Assembly (NCBI RefSeq): GCF_009707125.1
Contig: NZ_WLVL01000021.1
Span: 1-64,000 of the forward strand
Direction: 5' to 3'
DNA length: 64,000 nt
Source of the DNA: Arsenicicoccus cauae
GTDB taxonomy: Bacteria > Actinomycetota > Actinomycetes > Actinomycetales > Dermatophilaceae
How positions within the stretch are numbered: position 1 is the first letter of the stretch; the number at the start of each line of letters is the position of its first letter. Both the position numbers and the translations under genes were made by a program. Below are positions 45,648 to 54,264 of this stretch, piece after piece. Below the pieces are notes generated by a model, which saw only the letters and a list, made by a program, of their open reading frames with translations, had not been told where the DNA came from and ran no database searches.

Positions 45648-48536
45648 ATGGCGCAGCACCCACATCTGGACACCTTCACCGCGAGCTTCCCGTTCGAGCT
45701 CGACGCGTTCCAGCTCGAGGCCTGCGCCGCCGTCGAGGACGGTCACGGGGTGCTCGTGGCCGCGCCCACCGGCGCCGGCAAGACGATCGTGGGAGAGTTC
45801 GGCGTCCACCTGGCGCTGGCCACGGGACGCAAGGCCTTCTACACCACTCCCATCAAGGCGCTATCCAACCAGAAGTACCACGACCTCGTCGCCCGTCACG
45901 GCGCCGACCGGGTCGGCCTGCTCACGGGCGACTCGTCCGTCAACGGCGAGGCCCCCGTGGTCGTCATGACCACCGAGGTCCTGCGCAACATGCTGTATGC
46001 CGGGAGCACCTCGCTGCACGACCTCGGCGTCGTCGTCATGGACGAGGTCCACTACCTCGCCGACCGGTTCCGCGGCGCCGTGTGGGAGGAGGTCATCATC
46101 CACCTGCCCCAGCCGGTGCAGGTGATCTCGCTGTCGGCGACCGTGTCCAACGCCGAGGAGTTCGGTGCCTGGCTGGGGACCGTCCGCGGCGACACCGCCG
46201 TCGTCGTGTCCGAGCACCGACCGGTGCCGCTGTGGCAGCACATGATGGTCGGACGCGAGCTGTTCGACCTGTTCGTCGACGACGGCGGCGCCATCCTCGG
46301 CAAGGACCGCGACTCCCACAACCGGATCACCGACGAGATCGTCAAGGTCAACCCCGACCTCGTGCAGCGGTTGCAGTCCCTGGAGCGCGCGTCCTACGCC
46401 GCCGGGCGAGGGATGCGCAGCACCAGCCGGGCCAACGACCCCTGGGGCTCGCGCGGTCGCGGGCGCGGTCGCGGGGGCGCCGACTCGGGCCGACCCCGCG
46501 GGGGTGGGCCGCACGGCCCGTCGGGTGGCGGCGGCGAGGGGATGGGTGGCGGCGCGGGCGCGGGTGCGCGGGGCAGCCGTCCCGGCGGCGCGGCCTCGCG
46601 GGCCGAGGTCATCGCGCGGCTCGACCGCGACGGGCTGCTGCCCGCGATCACCTTCATCTTCAGCCGAGCCGGGTGCGAGGGCGCGGTGGCCCAGCTGCTC
46701 GCGCAGGACGTCCGGCTCGTGCCGCCCGAGGAGGGACGGCGCATCCGCCGCACCGTCGAGGAGCGCATCGCCGGGGTCGCCGACGAGGACCTCGGGATCT
46801 TGGGCTACCACGACTTCGTGGAGGCGCTCGGCCGGGGGTACGCCGCGCACCACGCGGGGATGCTCCCGACCTTCCGCGAGATCGTGGAGGAGCTGTTCAC
46901 CGCCGGGCGGATCCGTGCCGTCTTCGCCACCGAGACGCTCGCGCTCGGCATCAACATGCCCGCCCGCACCGTGGTGCTCGAGAAGCTCGTGAAGTTCAAC
47001 GGCGACGCGCACGTCGAGCTCTCCCCGGCGGAGTACACCCAGCTCACGGGGCGCGCCGGACGCCGCGGCATCGACGTCGAGGGGCACGCGGTGGTCGTCT
47101 GGTCGCGCGGCATCGACCCGCTGGCCGTGGGCGGCCTGGCGTCGACCCGCACGTACCCGCTCAACTCGTCCTTCCGCCCGACGTACAACATGGCGGTCAA
47201 CCTGGTGGAGCGGGTCGGGCGCGCCGAGGCCCGCGACATCCTCGAGACGTCGTTCGCGCAGTTCCAGGCCGACCGCGCCGTCGTCGGACTCGCCACGCAG
47301 GTGCGCCGCAACGAGGAGGCCCTCGACGGCTACCGCGAGGCGATGACCTGCCACCTCGGGGACTTCGAGGAGTACTCCGCGCTGCGCGAGCAGATCCGCC
47401 AGCTCGAGAAGTCCATGGCCCGCGAGGGGTCCTCGTCGCGGCGCGCCGAGATCGAGCAGTCGCTGGGGGACCTGCAGCCCGGCGACGTCATCTCGCTGCG
47501 CGAGGGCCGTCACACCGGCATGGCGATCGTCGTCAACGCCAACACCGCGGGCCGCAACAACCCGCCGACGCCGCTCGTGATCAACGCCGACGGGCGGGCG
47601 CGACGACTGACGGTCCACGACGTCGACGCGCCCGTGCGTCCCGTCACTACCCTGCAGCTGCCCCGCAACTTCAACGCCCGCAACACCAAGATGCGCAAGG
47701 ACCTCGCCTCGACGGTGCGGGCCAAGGTGCCCTACGAGCCGCCGCCGCGCGGCAGGGGGAAGCGGTCGGCAGGCGACGAGAGCGGCTCGGCATCCGCTGG
47801 GGAGCAGGCGGTCGCCTCGCTGCGGCAGCGGATGAAGGCCCACCCCTGCCACCAGTGCCCCGAGCGCGAGGACCACGCCCGCTGGGCCGAGCGCTACCAC
47901 CGGCTCGAGCGTGAGACGCACGGGCTGCGGCGCAAGGTCTCCGGCCGCACCAACTCCGTGGCCCGGCAGTTCGACCAGATCTGCGACCTGCTGTCCGAGC
48001 TCGGCTACCTCGACGCCGCCGGGGAGGCGGTCACCCCGAGCGGTCAGATGCTGCGACGCCTCTACTCCGAGAAGGACCTCCTGGCCGCCGAGTGCCTCGC
48101 CCACGGTGTCTGGCAGCGGCTCGACGGGCCCTCGCTGGCCGCGGTCGTCTCCGCCCTGGTCTACGAGCCGCGGCGCGACGAGAGCGACCCCAACCCGCGC
48201 ACCCCGGGCGCCGACGTCGCCGAGGCCTACCAGCAGATGGTGCGGCTGTGGGCCACGATCGCCGACCGAGAGGCCGCCGCGCACCTGCCCGAGACCGGCC
48301 AGCCGGACGGCGGCATGCTCTGGTCCGTCCACCGCTGGGCCTCGGGCCAGGCACTCGAGGTGTGCCTGCGCGACTCCGACATGGCGGCGGGCGACTTCGT
48401 GCGGCGGTGCAAGCAGGTGGTGGACCTGCTCGGCCAGGTCGCGACGTGCGCCCCCCAACCCGCCCTGGCCGCCACGGCCCGAGCGGCGATCGACCTGGTG
48501 ATGCGCGGCGTCGTCGCCGCCGACCGCCTCGACTGA
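45648..48536 (+). CDS. helY: Ski2/Mtr4-like DEVH-box RNA helicase
   Basis: A 962-residue superfamily 2 helicase of the HelY type. RecA-like domain 1 holds APTGAGKT near residue 39 and VVMDEVHYLADR near 130; domain 2 holds ALGINMPARTVVLEKLVKF and QLTGRAGRRGID. A DSHCT-like C-terminal domain follows (HPCHQCPEREDHARWAERY). An RGG/glycine-rich stretch of about 50 residues interrupts the region after domain 1 (about 264-317), possibly an RNA-binding linker. Actinobacteria carry this gene after tatC. Start ATG 45648, immediately before the conserved SFPFELDAFQLEA. Confidence 0.92.
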   Translation: MAQHPHLDTFTASFPFELDAFQLEACAAVEDGHGVLVAAPTGAGKTIVGEFGVHLALATGRKAFYTTPIKALSNQKYHDLVARHGADRVGLLTGDSSVNGEAPVVVMTTEVLRNMLYAGSTSLHDLGVVVMDEVHYLADRFRGAVWEEVIIHLPQPVQVISLSATVSNAEEFGAWLGTVRGDTAVVVSEHRPVPLWQHMMVGRELFDLFVDDGGAILGKDRDSHNRITDEIVKVNPDLVQRLQSLERASYAAGRGMRSTSRANDPWGSRGRGRGRGGADSGRPRGGGPHGPSGGGGEGMGGGAGAGARGSRPGGAASRAEVIARLDRDGLLPAITFIFSRAGCEGAVAQLLAQDVRLVPPEEGRRIRRTVEERIAGVADEDLGILGYHDFVEALGRGYAAHHAGMLPTFREIVEELFTAGRIRAVFATETLALGINMPARTVVLEKLVKFNGDAHVELSPAEYTQLTGRAGRRGIDVEGHAVVVWSRGIDPLAVGGLASTRTYPLNSSFRPTYNMAVNLVERVGRAEARDILETSFAQFQADRAVVGLATQVRRNEEALDGYREAMTCHLGDFEEYSALREQIRQLEKSMAREGSSSRRAEIEQSLGDLQPGDVISLREGRHTGMAIVVNANTAGRNNPPTPLVINADGRARRLTVHDVDAPVRPVTTLQLPRNFNARNTKMRKDLASTVRAKVPYEPPPRGRGKRSAGDESGSASAGEQAVASLRQRMKAHPCHQCPEREDHARWAERYHRLERETHGLRRKVSGRTNSVARQFDQICDLLSELGYLDAAGEAVTPSGQMLRRLYSEKDLLAAECLAHGVWQRLDGPSLAAVVSALVYEPRRDESDPNPRTPGADVAEAYQQMVRLWATIADREAAAHLPETGQPDGGMLWSVHRWASGQALEVCLRDSDMAAGDFVRRCKQVVDLLGQVATCAPQPALAATARAAIDLVMRGVVAADRLD

Positions 48537-48673
48537 CCTACCGGGGGTAAGGGCATCGACCGGCCTTCGTCCCCCAGGTCGATGAGCCCGCCGGGGGTAG
48601 GAGCATCGACCGGGCTTCGTCCGCCAGGTCGATGATCCCGCCGGGGGTAGGAGCATCAGCCGGGCTTCGTCCG
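48537..48673 (+). repeat. 50-bp tandem repeat array, locus D (2.6 units)
   Basis: CCTACCGGGGGTAAGGGC starts at the base after the helY TGA. Units 1 and 2 have the stem CATCGACC/GGTCGATG, a two-base compensated variant of the CATCAGCC/GGCTGATG stem at locus C; unit 3 breaks off after its loop. Confidence 0.92.
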
Positions 48674-48708
48674 CGGCGTGGCACAGACCCAGGCCCACCG
48701 GACCTGCC

Positions 48709-48714
48709 TAGCCT
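48709..48714 (+). promoter_or_regulatory. Candidate -10 box (TAGCCT) of the DUF3152 gene
   Basis: TAGCCT ends 6 bases before the GTG at 48721, again leaderless geometry. Confidence 0.45.
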
Positions 48715-48720
48715 GAGCAC

Positions 48721-49596
48721 GTGACAGCCCCGAAGACGCCCGCGCCCCGCCGGCCGGCGCTCCGCCTCACCCCGCGTGGCAGGGTCGTCCTCGCGGTTCT
48801 CGGCCTCGTGGTCGTGCTCGCGCTCAGCCTGCTCATCCGCAGCTGCACCGCCAAGCCCGCCGGATCCGCCGCGCCCAGCATCACCACCCCGAGCGCCGGC
48901 ACCCCGGGCACGCCGGCCACCACCACCGCCGCGTCCACGTCCGGCGCAACGAGCACACCTGCCGCCACCCGATCCTCACCGACCACCGCCTCGCCGAGCG
49001 GCGCCACCAGGTCGGGACCCCGGCAGGCCGAGGGCGGCGGCATACGACGCTCGGGAACCACGGGCGACGGCACCTGGACGGCGGCCCCGACCGCGGTCAA
49101 GCCCGCGCGGCAGACCCCCACCGTCCACCGGTATGCCGTCAAGGTCGAGCGGGGCACCGGCATCGACGCGGCGGCGGCGTCACGCGAGATCGCCGGAGTC
49201 CTCAACGACCCTCGCGGGTGGATCGGCTACCGGGGGGCATCGTTCGAGCTCGTGCCGGACGCCCATCAGGCCGAGTTCACGATCCATGTCGCGTCGCCCC
49301 CGACGACCAACCGCATGTGTCTGCCCCTGCAGACGTTGGGCCTGTGGAGCTGCCGTCACGGCGACGACGTGATCCTCAACTCCGACCGCTGGACCCTGCA
49401 GACGCCGTCCTTCACGGACGTCGCGGCCTACCGCGCGTATCTCGTCAACCACGAGGTGGGGCACTTCCTCGGCCACGGTCACCGGCAGTGCGGCGGCAAG
49501 GGGCAGGTCGCACCGGTCATGATGCAGCAGAGCAAGGGCCTGGCTGGCTGCACCCCGAACCCGTGGCCCACCGCTGGCGAGCTCAGCGCACCCTGA
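48721..49596 (+). CDS. DUF3152 secreted zincin-like protein
   Basis: A 291-residue protein anchored by one N-terminal membrane helix (VVLAVLGLVVVLALSLLI). A Thr/Ser/Pro-rich linker of about 85 residues follows, then an extracellular DUF3152 domain from about residue 130. The domain has the zinc-protease signature NHEVGHFLGHGH near residue 243, and cysteines (MCLPL, WSCRHGD, QCGGKG, GCTPN) likely form disulfides. Proteolysis has not been established for the family as far as I recall, but the motif is that of metzincin-like peptidases. Confidence 0.87.
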   Translation: MTAPKTPAPRRPALRLTPRGRVVLAVLGLVVVLALSLLIRSCTAKPAGSAAPSITTPSAGTPGTPATTTAASTSGATSTPAATRSSPTTASPSGATRSGPRQAEGGGIRRSGTTGDGTWTAAPTAVKPARQTPTVHRYAVKVERGTGIDAAAASREIAGVLNDPRGWIGYRGASFELVPDAHQAEFTIHVASPPTTNRMCLPLQTLGLWSCRHGDDVILNSDRWTLQTPSFTDVAAYRAYLVNHEVGHFLGHGHRQCGGKGQVAPVMMQQSKGLAGCTPNPWPTAGELSAP

Positions 49597-49608
49597 CGGA
49601 TCGCGGGG

Positions 49609-50565
49609 TCAGATGATGTGCAGGGCCGACAGCACCCGGGTGAAGCTCGACGCCACGCCCAGCTCGTCCGCCACCGCCGACATCAGCCGCACGTCCGCCA
49701 CCTCGGTCGGCAGCCGCAACGAGTCCAGCGTGACCCCCGGCAGTGGCGCGTCGTGGGCGACCCGCACGACGCGCGGCGCCACGTCGAGGTAGGCCGACGC
49801 CTCCTCGAGCCGGGCCCGGCGGGCTCCCCTGATGGCGGGGTCGCCACCGTCGACGGCGGCTCGGAGTGCGGGCAGGTCGCCATACTGCTGGATCAGGGCC
49901 GCGGCCGTCTTGTCGCCGATGCCCTGCACGCCCGGGAGACCGTCGCTGGTGTCGCCGCGCAGCACCGCCATGTCGGCATAGGCGGCGCCGGTCGCCACCC
50001 CGTGCTTGGCGGCGAGATAGGCCTGGTCGATCACGTCGGCGTCCCGCACGCCGCCACGCGCGGTGTAGACCACGCGCACCCCCGACTCGTCGTCGACGAG
50101 CTGGAAGAGGTCTCGGTCGCCGGTGACGACGTCGATGGGAAGCTGGCGACGGTGCCGGTGGACCAGTGTCCCGATGACGTCATCCGCCTCGTAGCCCGCC
50201 GCGCCGACTCGCGAGATCCCTATCGCCGCCAGGGAATCAATGATGACAGGCACCTGCGGGACCAAGGCCTCGGGGGTGGCCTCGGAGTCCGCGGACCCGG
50301 CAGCGAGGCGGTGGGTCTTGTAGGTCGGGATCGCCGCCACGCGGAAGGCCGGACGCCAGTCCTCGTCCCAGCACGCGGCGAGGTGAGTGGGGGCATGGGT
50401 CGTGACCAGCGTCGCCACCATGTCCAGGAAGCCCCGCACGGCGTTGGACGGCGGCGAGTCCGGGGTCTTGCGGCGATCCGGGACGCCGTAGAAGGCCCGG
50501 TAGTACAGCGACGCCGCGTCGAGCAGCATGAGACGAGAGCTCGCAGAGTAGGGAGGCGGCGTCAT
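49609..50565 (-). CDS. 5'-3' exonuclease (PolI N-terminal-like FEN nuclease)
   Basis: A 318-residue stand-alone flap/5' exonuclease. Acidic metal ligands appear in RLMLLDAASLYYRAFYG, YEADDVIGTL, VVTGDRDLFQLVDD and AVLRGDTSDGLPGVQGIGDKTA; the last contains the helix-hairpin-helix DNA-binding loop. It corresponds to the PolI-like 5' nuclease paralogue common in actinobacteria. It converges on the DUF3152 gene and is divergent from the Lrp gene. Role: probably RNA primer removal or flap processing. Confidence 0.9.
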   Translation of the reverse strand: MTPPPYSASSRLMLLDAASLYYRAFYGVPDRRKTPDSPPSNAVRGFLDMVATLVTTHAPTHLAACWDEDWRPAFRVAAIPTYKTHRLAAGSADSEATPEALVPQVPVIIDSLAAIGISRVGAAGYEADDVIGTLVHRHRRQLPIDVVTGDRDLFQLVDDESGVRVVYTARGGVRDADVIDQAYLAAKHGVATGAAYADMAVLRGDTSDGLPGVQGIGDKTAAALIQQYGDLPALRAAVDGGDPAIRGARRARLEEASAYLDVAPRVVRVAHDAPLPGVTLDSLRLPTEVADVRLMSAVADELGVASSFTRVLSALHII

Positions 50566-50633
50566 GGGCCCAGTCTGCCGGATGGCGGCGGACTCGGTGG
50601 CGCTCCCCTCCGGCCGGGACCGTGTGCGGCAGC

Positions 50634-50639
50634 TAGTGT
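50634..50639 (+). promoter_or_regulatory. Candidate -10 box (TAGTGT) of the Lrp gene
   Basis: TAGTGT ends 6 bases before the ATG at 50646. Confidence 0.4.
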
Positions 50640-50645
50640 TGCGGG

Positions 50646-51191
50646 ATGGAGACTGTCGACCAGCAGATCGTCGCGCACCTGTCGCGGGACGGCCGCATGT
50701 CCTACACCGACCTCGGCAAGGCGACCGGCCTATCCACGTCGGCCATCCACCAGCGGGTGCGGCGGCTGGAGGAACGCGGGGTCATCACCGGCTACCGCGC
50801 GACGATCGACCCGGACGCGGCGGGGCTGCCGCTCGCGGCCTACATCTCCATCGCGCCGCTCGACCCGACCGAGCCGGACGACATCCCCGACCGTCTGCGC
50901 GACGTCCCGGCCATCGAGGCGTGCCACTCGGTGGCGGGCGACATGTCCTACCTGCTCAAGGTGCGCGTCGCGACGCCGCACGAGCTGGAGGAGCTGATCG
51001 CGCTCGTGCGCTCCCGCGGCAACGTGTCGACGCGCACCACGGTGGTCCTGTCGACCTCCTGGGAGGGGCGGTCGGCGAGTGCAGGCCGTATGCCGGTCCG
51101 CGCTGCGGCCGATCCCGCGGCGGCTGCTCCCGCGGGAGCGGGGGCAGGCTCGGTCGAGGCCGACGGCGTCAGCGAGCGATCGGCGCCGTGA
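50646..51191 (+). CDS. Lrp/AsnC-family regulator
   Basis: A 181-residue feast/famine regulator. The N-terminal HTH (VDQQIVAHLSRDGRMSYTDL, then ATGLSTSAIHQRVRRLEERGVI) is followed by an AsnC ligand/oligomerisation domain (RLRDVPAIEACHSVAGDMSY, then LLKVRVATPHELEELI). About 40 Ala/Pro-rich residues extend the C-terminus beyond the family's usual length and overlap the 3' end of the opposite gene by 23 bases. Targets unknown. Confidence 0.9.
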   Translation: METVDQQIVAHLSRDGRMSYTDLGKATGLSTSAIHQRVRRLEERGVITGYRATIDPDAAGLPLAAYISIAPLDPTEPDDIPDRLRDVPAIEACHSVAGDMSYLLKVRVATPHELEELIALVRSRGNVSTRTTVVLSTSWEGRSASAGRMPVRAAADPAAAAPAGAGAGSVEADGVSERSAP

Positions 51192-51657
51192 CGGCAGCGG
51201 TCACCGCCACGAGGTCGGACGGCGCCAGCTCGAGGTCGACGCCGCGCCGTCCACCGCTGACCAGCACCGTCGCGTGCGCGGCGGCGGAGTCGTCGAGCAC
51301 CGTGGGCAGTGCCCGCCTCTGACCGATGGGGCTGATCCCACCCACCACGTAGCCCGAGCTGCGTTCTGCTGCAGCCGGATCCGCCATCGTCGCGCGCTTG
51401 ACGCCGAGCGCGTGGGCGATGGCCTTGAGGTCGAGCCGTCGGTCGACGGGGACGATGCCCACGGCGAGACCGGAGCCCGTGTCGACGAGCAGGGTCTTGA
51501 GGACGCGGGCCGGGTCGACGCCCAGGGCCTCGGCCGCCTCCAGCCCGAACGACGGCGCCGCCGGGTCGTGCTGGTAGGCCCGCACCTCATAGGGCACATC
51601 CGCCCGGTCCAGCGCGATGGTCGCGGGGGTGCCGGATGAGGCGTGCTTGCTGGCCAT
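51169..51657 (-). CDS. YbaK/ProX-type aminoacyl-tRNA deacylase
   Basis: A 162-residue YbaK-family protein, which hydrolyses mischarged aminoacyl-tRNA such as Cys-tRNA(Pro). Visible features are KTLLVDTGSGLAVGIVPVDR (with the conserved Lys) near residue 50, LGVKRATMADPAAAER near 86, and GYVVGGISPIGQRRALPTVLD near 103, the family's GGISP signature. ATG at 51657 chosen; longer frame upstream covers repeat DNA. Its 3' end overlaps that of the Lrp gene. Confidence 0.9.
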   Translation of the reverse strand: MASKHASSGTPATIALDRADVPYEVRAYQHDPAAPSFGLEAAEALGVDPARVLKTLLVDTGSGLAVGIVPVDRRLDLKAIAHALGVKRATMADPAAAERSSGYVVGGISPIGQRRALPTVLDDSAAAHATVLVSGGRRGVDLELAPSDLVAVTAAVTAPIAR

Positions 51658-51735
51658 GGCCTCACTGTATGCCGCAGCCGCCCGCTGCCTCACGGGGCGG
51701 CAGGCGACGGGCGGGCGGCATACGGCCCGAAAACC

Positions 51736-51798
51736 CGCCGGGGGCGGGATCATGAGCCTGGCGAACGAACCCCGGCTGATGCCCTTACCCACGGTAGG
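51736..51798 (-). repeat. 50-bp repeat, locus E (single unit)
   Basis: One unit with both borders (CCTACCGTGGGTAAGGGC on the minus strand at one end, CCCCCGGCGGG at the other). Its start forms the last codons and the TAA stop of catC. Confidence 0.85.
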
Positions 51799-52075
51799 TG
51801 TGGATGTCGGAGGGGTGCGTGGCCAGCGGCGTGACCTCGACCGTCATGTACGCGAACAGCGGGAGGTTCCACAGGATCTCGTGGAGCCGCTCGTTGCTCT
51901 CGACGTCGAAGACCGAGATGTTGGAGTACTGGCCAGCACACCGCCAGATGTGCCGCCACTCACCACCGCGCTGCAGGTCCTGGGAGTACGCCTTCTCGCG
52001 GGCGAGGGTGGCGTCCCGCTCGGCCGGATCCAGGTCGTGGGGGATCGCGACGTCCATCTTCACGGCGTACAGCAT
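51785..52075 (-). CDS. catC: Muconolactone delta-isomerase
   Basis: CatC (96 residues) converts (+)-muconolactone to beta-ketoadipate enol-lactone in catechol degradation. The sequence starts MLYAVKMDVAIPHDLDPAER and contains the family-typical EWRHIWRCAGQYSNISVFDV and LPLFAYMTVEVTPLATHPSD. The last four residues (TYRG) and the TAA are encoded by the 50-bp repeat element, so the native C-terminus has been replaced. Last gene of the catRBAC operon. Confidence 0.93.
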   Translation of the reverse strand: MLYAVKMDVAIPHDLDPAERDATLAREKAYSQDLQRGGEWRHIWRCAGQYSNISVFDVESNERLHEILWNLPLFAYMTVEVTPLATHPSDIHTYRG

Positions 52076-52124
52076 GGTGTGCTCCTTGGTGCAGGTGGTG
52101 GGTGGTGGCAGGGTCGAGGCTGGC

Positions 52125-52997
52125 TCAGGCGCGGACGGGGTCGATCACGAAGTCGTAGTCCACGACCTTGCCCTGGCCGTCGGCGGCCGGCCTGGGGTCG
52201 AGCATGAGCTCGGGCTTGACGGACGTGGCGATGTCGTCCTCGTTGTGGGGGTCGCCGGGGAAGTAGAGCTGCGCGGTGAGCAGCTCGTGGTCGGGCGCCG
52301 AGACCTTGAGGTGCATGTGGGCGGGGCGCCAGGCGTGCCAGCCCGCGGCGGCGATCAGCTTGCCGCAGGCGCCGTCGGTGGGGATCTGGTAGGGAGCGGG
52401 GATGATCGAGTGGATCTCGAAGCGGCCCTCGTCGTCGGTGGTGAAGGTGCCTCGGAGGTTCCACTCGGGCAGGCCGGGAGCATACTGGCTGTAGTAGCCG
52501 CCCGCGTCCGCGTGCCACAGCTCGACCTTGGCGTGGGGGAGGGCGGAGCCGTCGGTGGTGCGCACCTGACCTTGGAAGGTCAGGGCCTCGCCGGGCTCGT
52601 CGTCGCGCATCGGGATGGTGCCGTGCGAGCCCTGCTCCGGGGAGTCCGGGACGTAGTACGGACCCTCGATGGAGCCCTTGTTGCCCTGGCGGTGATCGGT
52701 GTTGACGTCCTCGACGACGTGCTCGAACCACACGTCGAGAAGGAGCGGCCACTCGCCGTCCTCGCCGACCTGGATCAGCCAGGACTTGAGGACGTCGTAC
52801 TCCTCGTAGGTGAGGCGGTGCTTGCGGATGACCTCGTGGAGGGCCTCGATGGCCTCGGTGGCGATCGCGTCGACGCGCTCCTGCGGCACCTCGAGGGTGC
52901 GCTGCTTCTTGCGGAAGGCGGCGGTGGCGTTGGCGCCGGAGTCGGCGGCGCGCGCCTGGAGCGTGGTCGGGGTGGGCTGGGTGGTGTCGGTGCTCAT
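52125..52997 (-). CDS. catA: Catechol 1,2-dioxygenase (intradiol)
   Basis: CatA uses Fe(III) to open catechol between its hydroxyls, giving cis,cis-muconate. The 290-residue protein has the helical dimerisation N-terminus and a beta-sandwich catalytic domain. Iron ligands: Tyr in EGPYYVPDSPEQ, Tyr in GGYYSQYAPGLPEWNLRG, and two His in RPAHMHLKVSAPDH. The ATG at 52997 has AAGGAGA upstream. Between catB (upstream) and catC (downstream) on the minus strand. Confidence 0.95.
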   Translation of the reverse strand: MSTDTTQPTPTTLQARAADSGANATAAFRKKQRTLEVPQERVDAIATEAIEALHEVIRKHRLTYEEYDVLKSWLIQVGEDGEWPLLLDVWFEHVVEDVNTDHRQGNKGSIEGPYYVPDSPEQGSHGTIPMRDDEPGEALTFQGQVRTTDGSALPHAKVELWHADAGGYYSQYAPGLPEWNLRGTFTTDDEGRFEIHSIIPAPYQIPTDGACGKLIAAAGWHAWRPAHMHLKVSAPDHELLTAQLYFPGDPHNEDDIATSVKPELMLDPRPAADGQGKVVDYDFVIDPVRA

Positions 52998-53115
52998 GAT
53001 CTCTCCTTGGGGTGGCATCGGTGCCACCGGTCTGTGGTGTGCGGTGCGGGTCGTGCTGGCGGGTGGCGGTGGGGCGGTGGTGCCGTGCGGTCAGAGGCCG
53101 TATGGCGCCCCGCCG

Positions 53116-54264
53116 TCAGAGGTCGACGCGGTAGTGCTGGAGCTTGTCCTCGTCGACGGTGACCCCGATGCCGGGGCGGCCGCTGACGGCGAGGGTGCCG
53201 TCGTGGATCTGCAGGGGCTCGGCGAGCAGGTCGTCGCTCATGTCGAGGAAGTTGGACAGCTCGCCCGCGCGGCGGGTCGTCGCGTCGTAGGCCGAGCCGA
53301 AGGCGACCGCGCACGCGGTGCCCAGCTGCCCGTCGATCTGGTTGCCGATCACGACCTCGACCCCGAGGCCCTGGCACTGGTGCAGGACGCGGCGGGAGTC
53401 GGTGAAGCCGGTACGGGCGGTCTTGATGCTGATGGCGTTCGCGGAGCCGCCGAGCAGCTCGCGCGTCACCTCTCCGGGGGTGGTGGCGCTCTCGTCGGCG
53501 ACGGTGGGGATGGTGGTGCGGGACGCCAGCCAGCGGCGACCGAGCACGTCGTCGGCGGGGCACAGCTCCTCGGCCAGGGTGAGGTCGAGGTCGGACATCG
53601 CGTCCAGGGCGCGGGCGGCCTCGGACGGGGTCCATCCGCGGTTGCCGTCGACGTAGAGCTCCACCGCGTCGCCGAAGTGCTGGCGCAGGGCCCGGCACAC
53701 GTCGACGTCCAGGCGGAAGGGGCGACGCCCGACCTTGACCTTGAAGGTCGTGATGCCGTACGTCGAGCGCATGCGCTCGGCCTCGTCGACCATGGCCGCC
53801 GGGTCGGCGAAGCCCAGCATGTGACTCACCCGCATGCGGTCGGCGTAGCCGCCGAGCAGCTCGGTGACCGGGCGCCCGAAGGCCTGGCCCACGACGTCCC
53901 ACAGGGCCATGTCCAGGGCGGCCTTGGCCGTGGGGTTGCCGACGGTCCGGCGCAGCCGGGCGTGGATCCGCTCGCGGTGCAGCGCGTCGGTCCCGACGAC
54001 GGCCGGGGCAAAGATCTGGGAGATGACGGCGACGATCGAGGCCTGGGTCTCGCCATACGTGAACGGACGAGACGGAGCCTCGGCCACGCCCACGAGGCCG
54101 CCCGCGGTGCGCACCCGGACGAGCACGTGCTCGGCGACGCTCACCGACCCGCTGGCAAAGGCCAGGGGCTTGCGGTAGGGGATGGCGAAGGGAATGGTCT
54201 CGACCTCGGTGATGGTGAGGTTGGCGCCGGGCGCAGTGGACGCAGTGGCTGGGAGGGCGGTCAT
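53116..54264 (-). CDS. catB: Muconate cycloisomerase
   Basis: CatB, an enolase-superfamily enzyme of 382 residues, turns cis,cis-muconate into muconolactone. The barrel shows the base lysines in TTFKVKVG near residue 175, metal ligands in VDGNRGW, EELCPADD and VADESATT, and the NQIDGQLG segment near 310. The ATG at 54264 overlaps the catR stop (ATGA), so regulator and enzyme are translationally linked. The catA start follows 119 bases downstream. Confidence 0.93.
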   Translation of the reverse strand: MTALPATASTAPGANLTITEVETIPFAIPYRKPLAFASGSVSVAEHVLVRVRTAGGLVGVAEAPSRPFTYGETQASIVAVISQIFAPAVVGTDALHRERIHARLRRTVGNPTAKAALDMALWDVVGQAFGRPVTELLGGYADRMRVSHMLGFADPAAMVDEAERMRSTYGITTFKVKVGRRPFRLDVDVCRALRQHFGDAVELYVDGNRGWTPSEAARALDAMSDLDLTLAEELCPADDVLGRRWLASRTTIPTVADESATTPGEVTRELLGGSANAISIKTARTGFTDSRRVLHQCQGLGVEVVIGNQIDGQLGTACAVAFGSAYDATTRRAGELSNFLDMSDDLLAEPLQIHDGTLAVSGRPGIGVTVDEDKLQHYRVDL

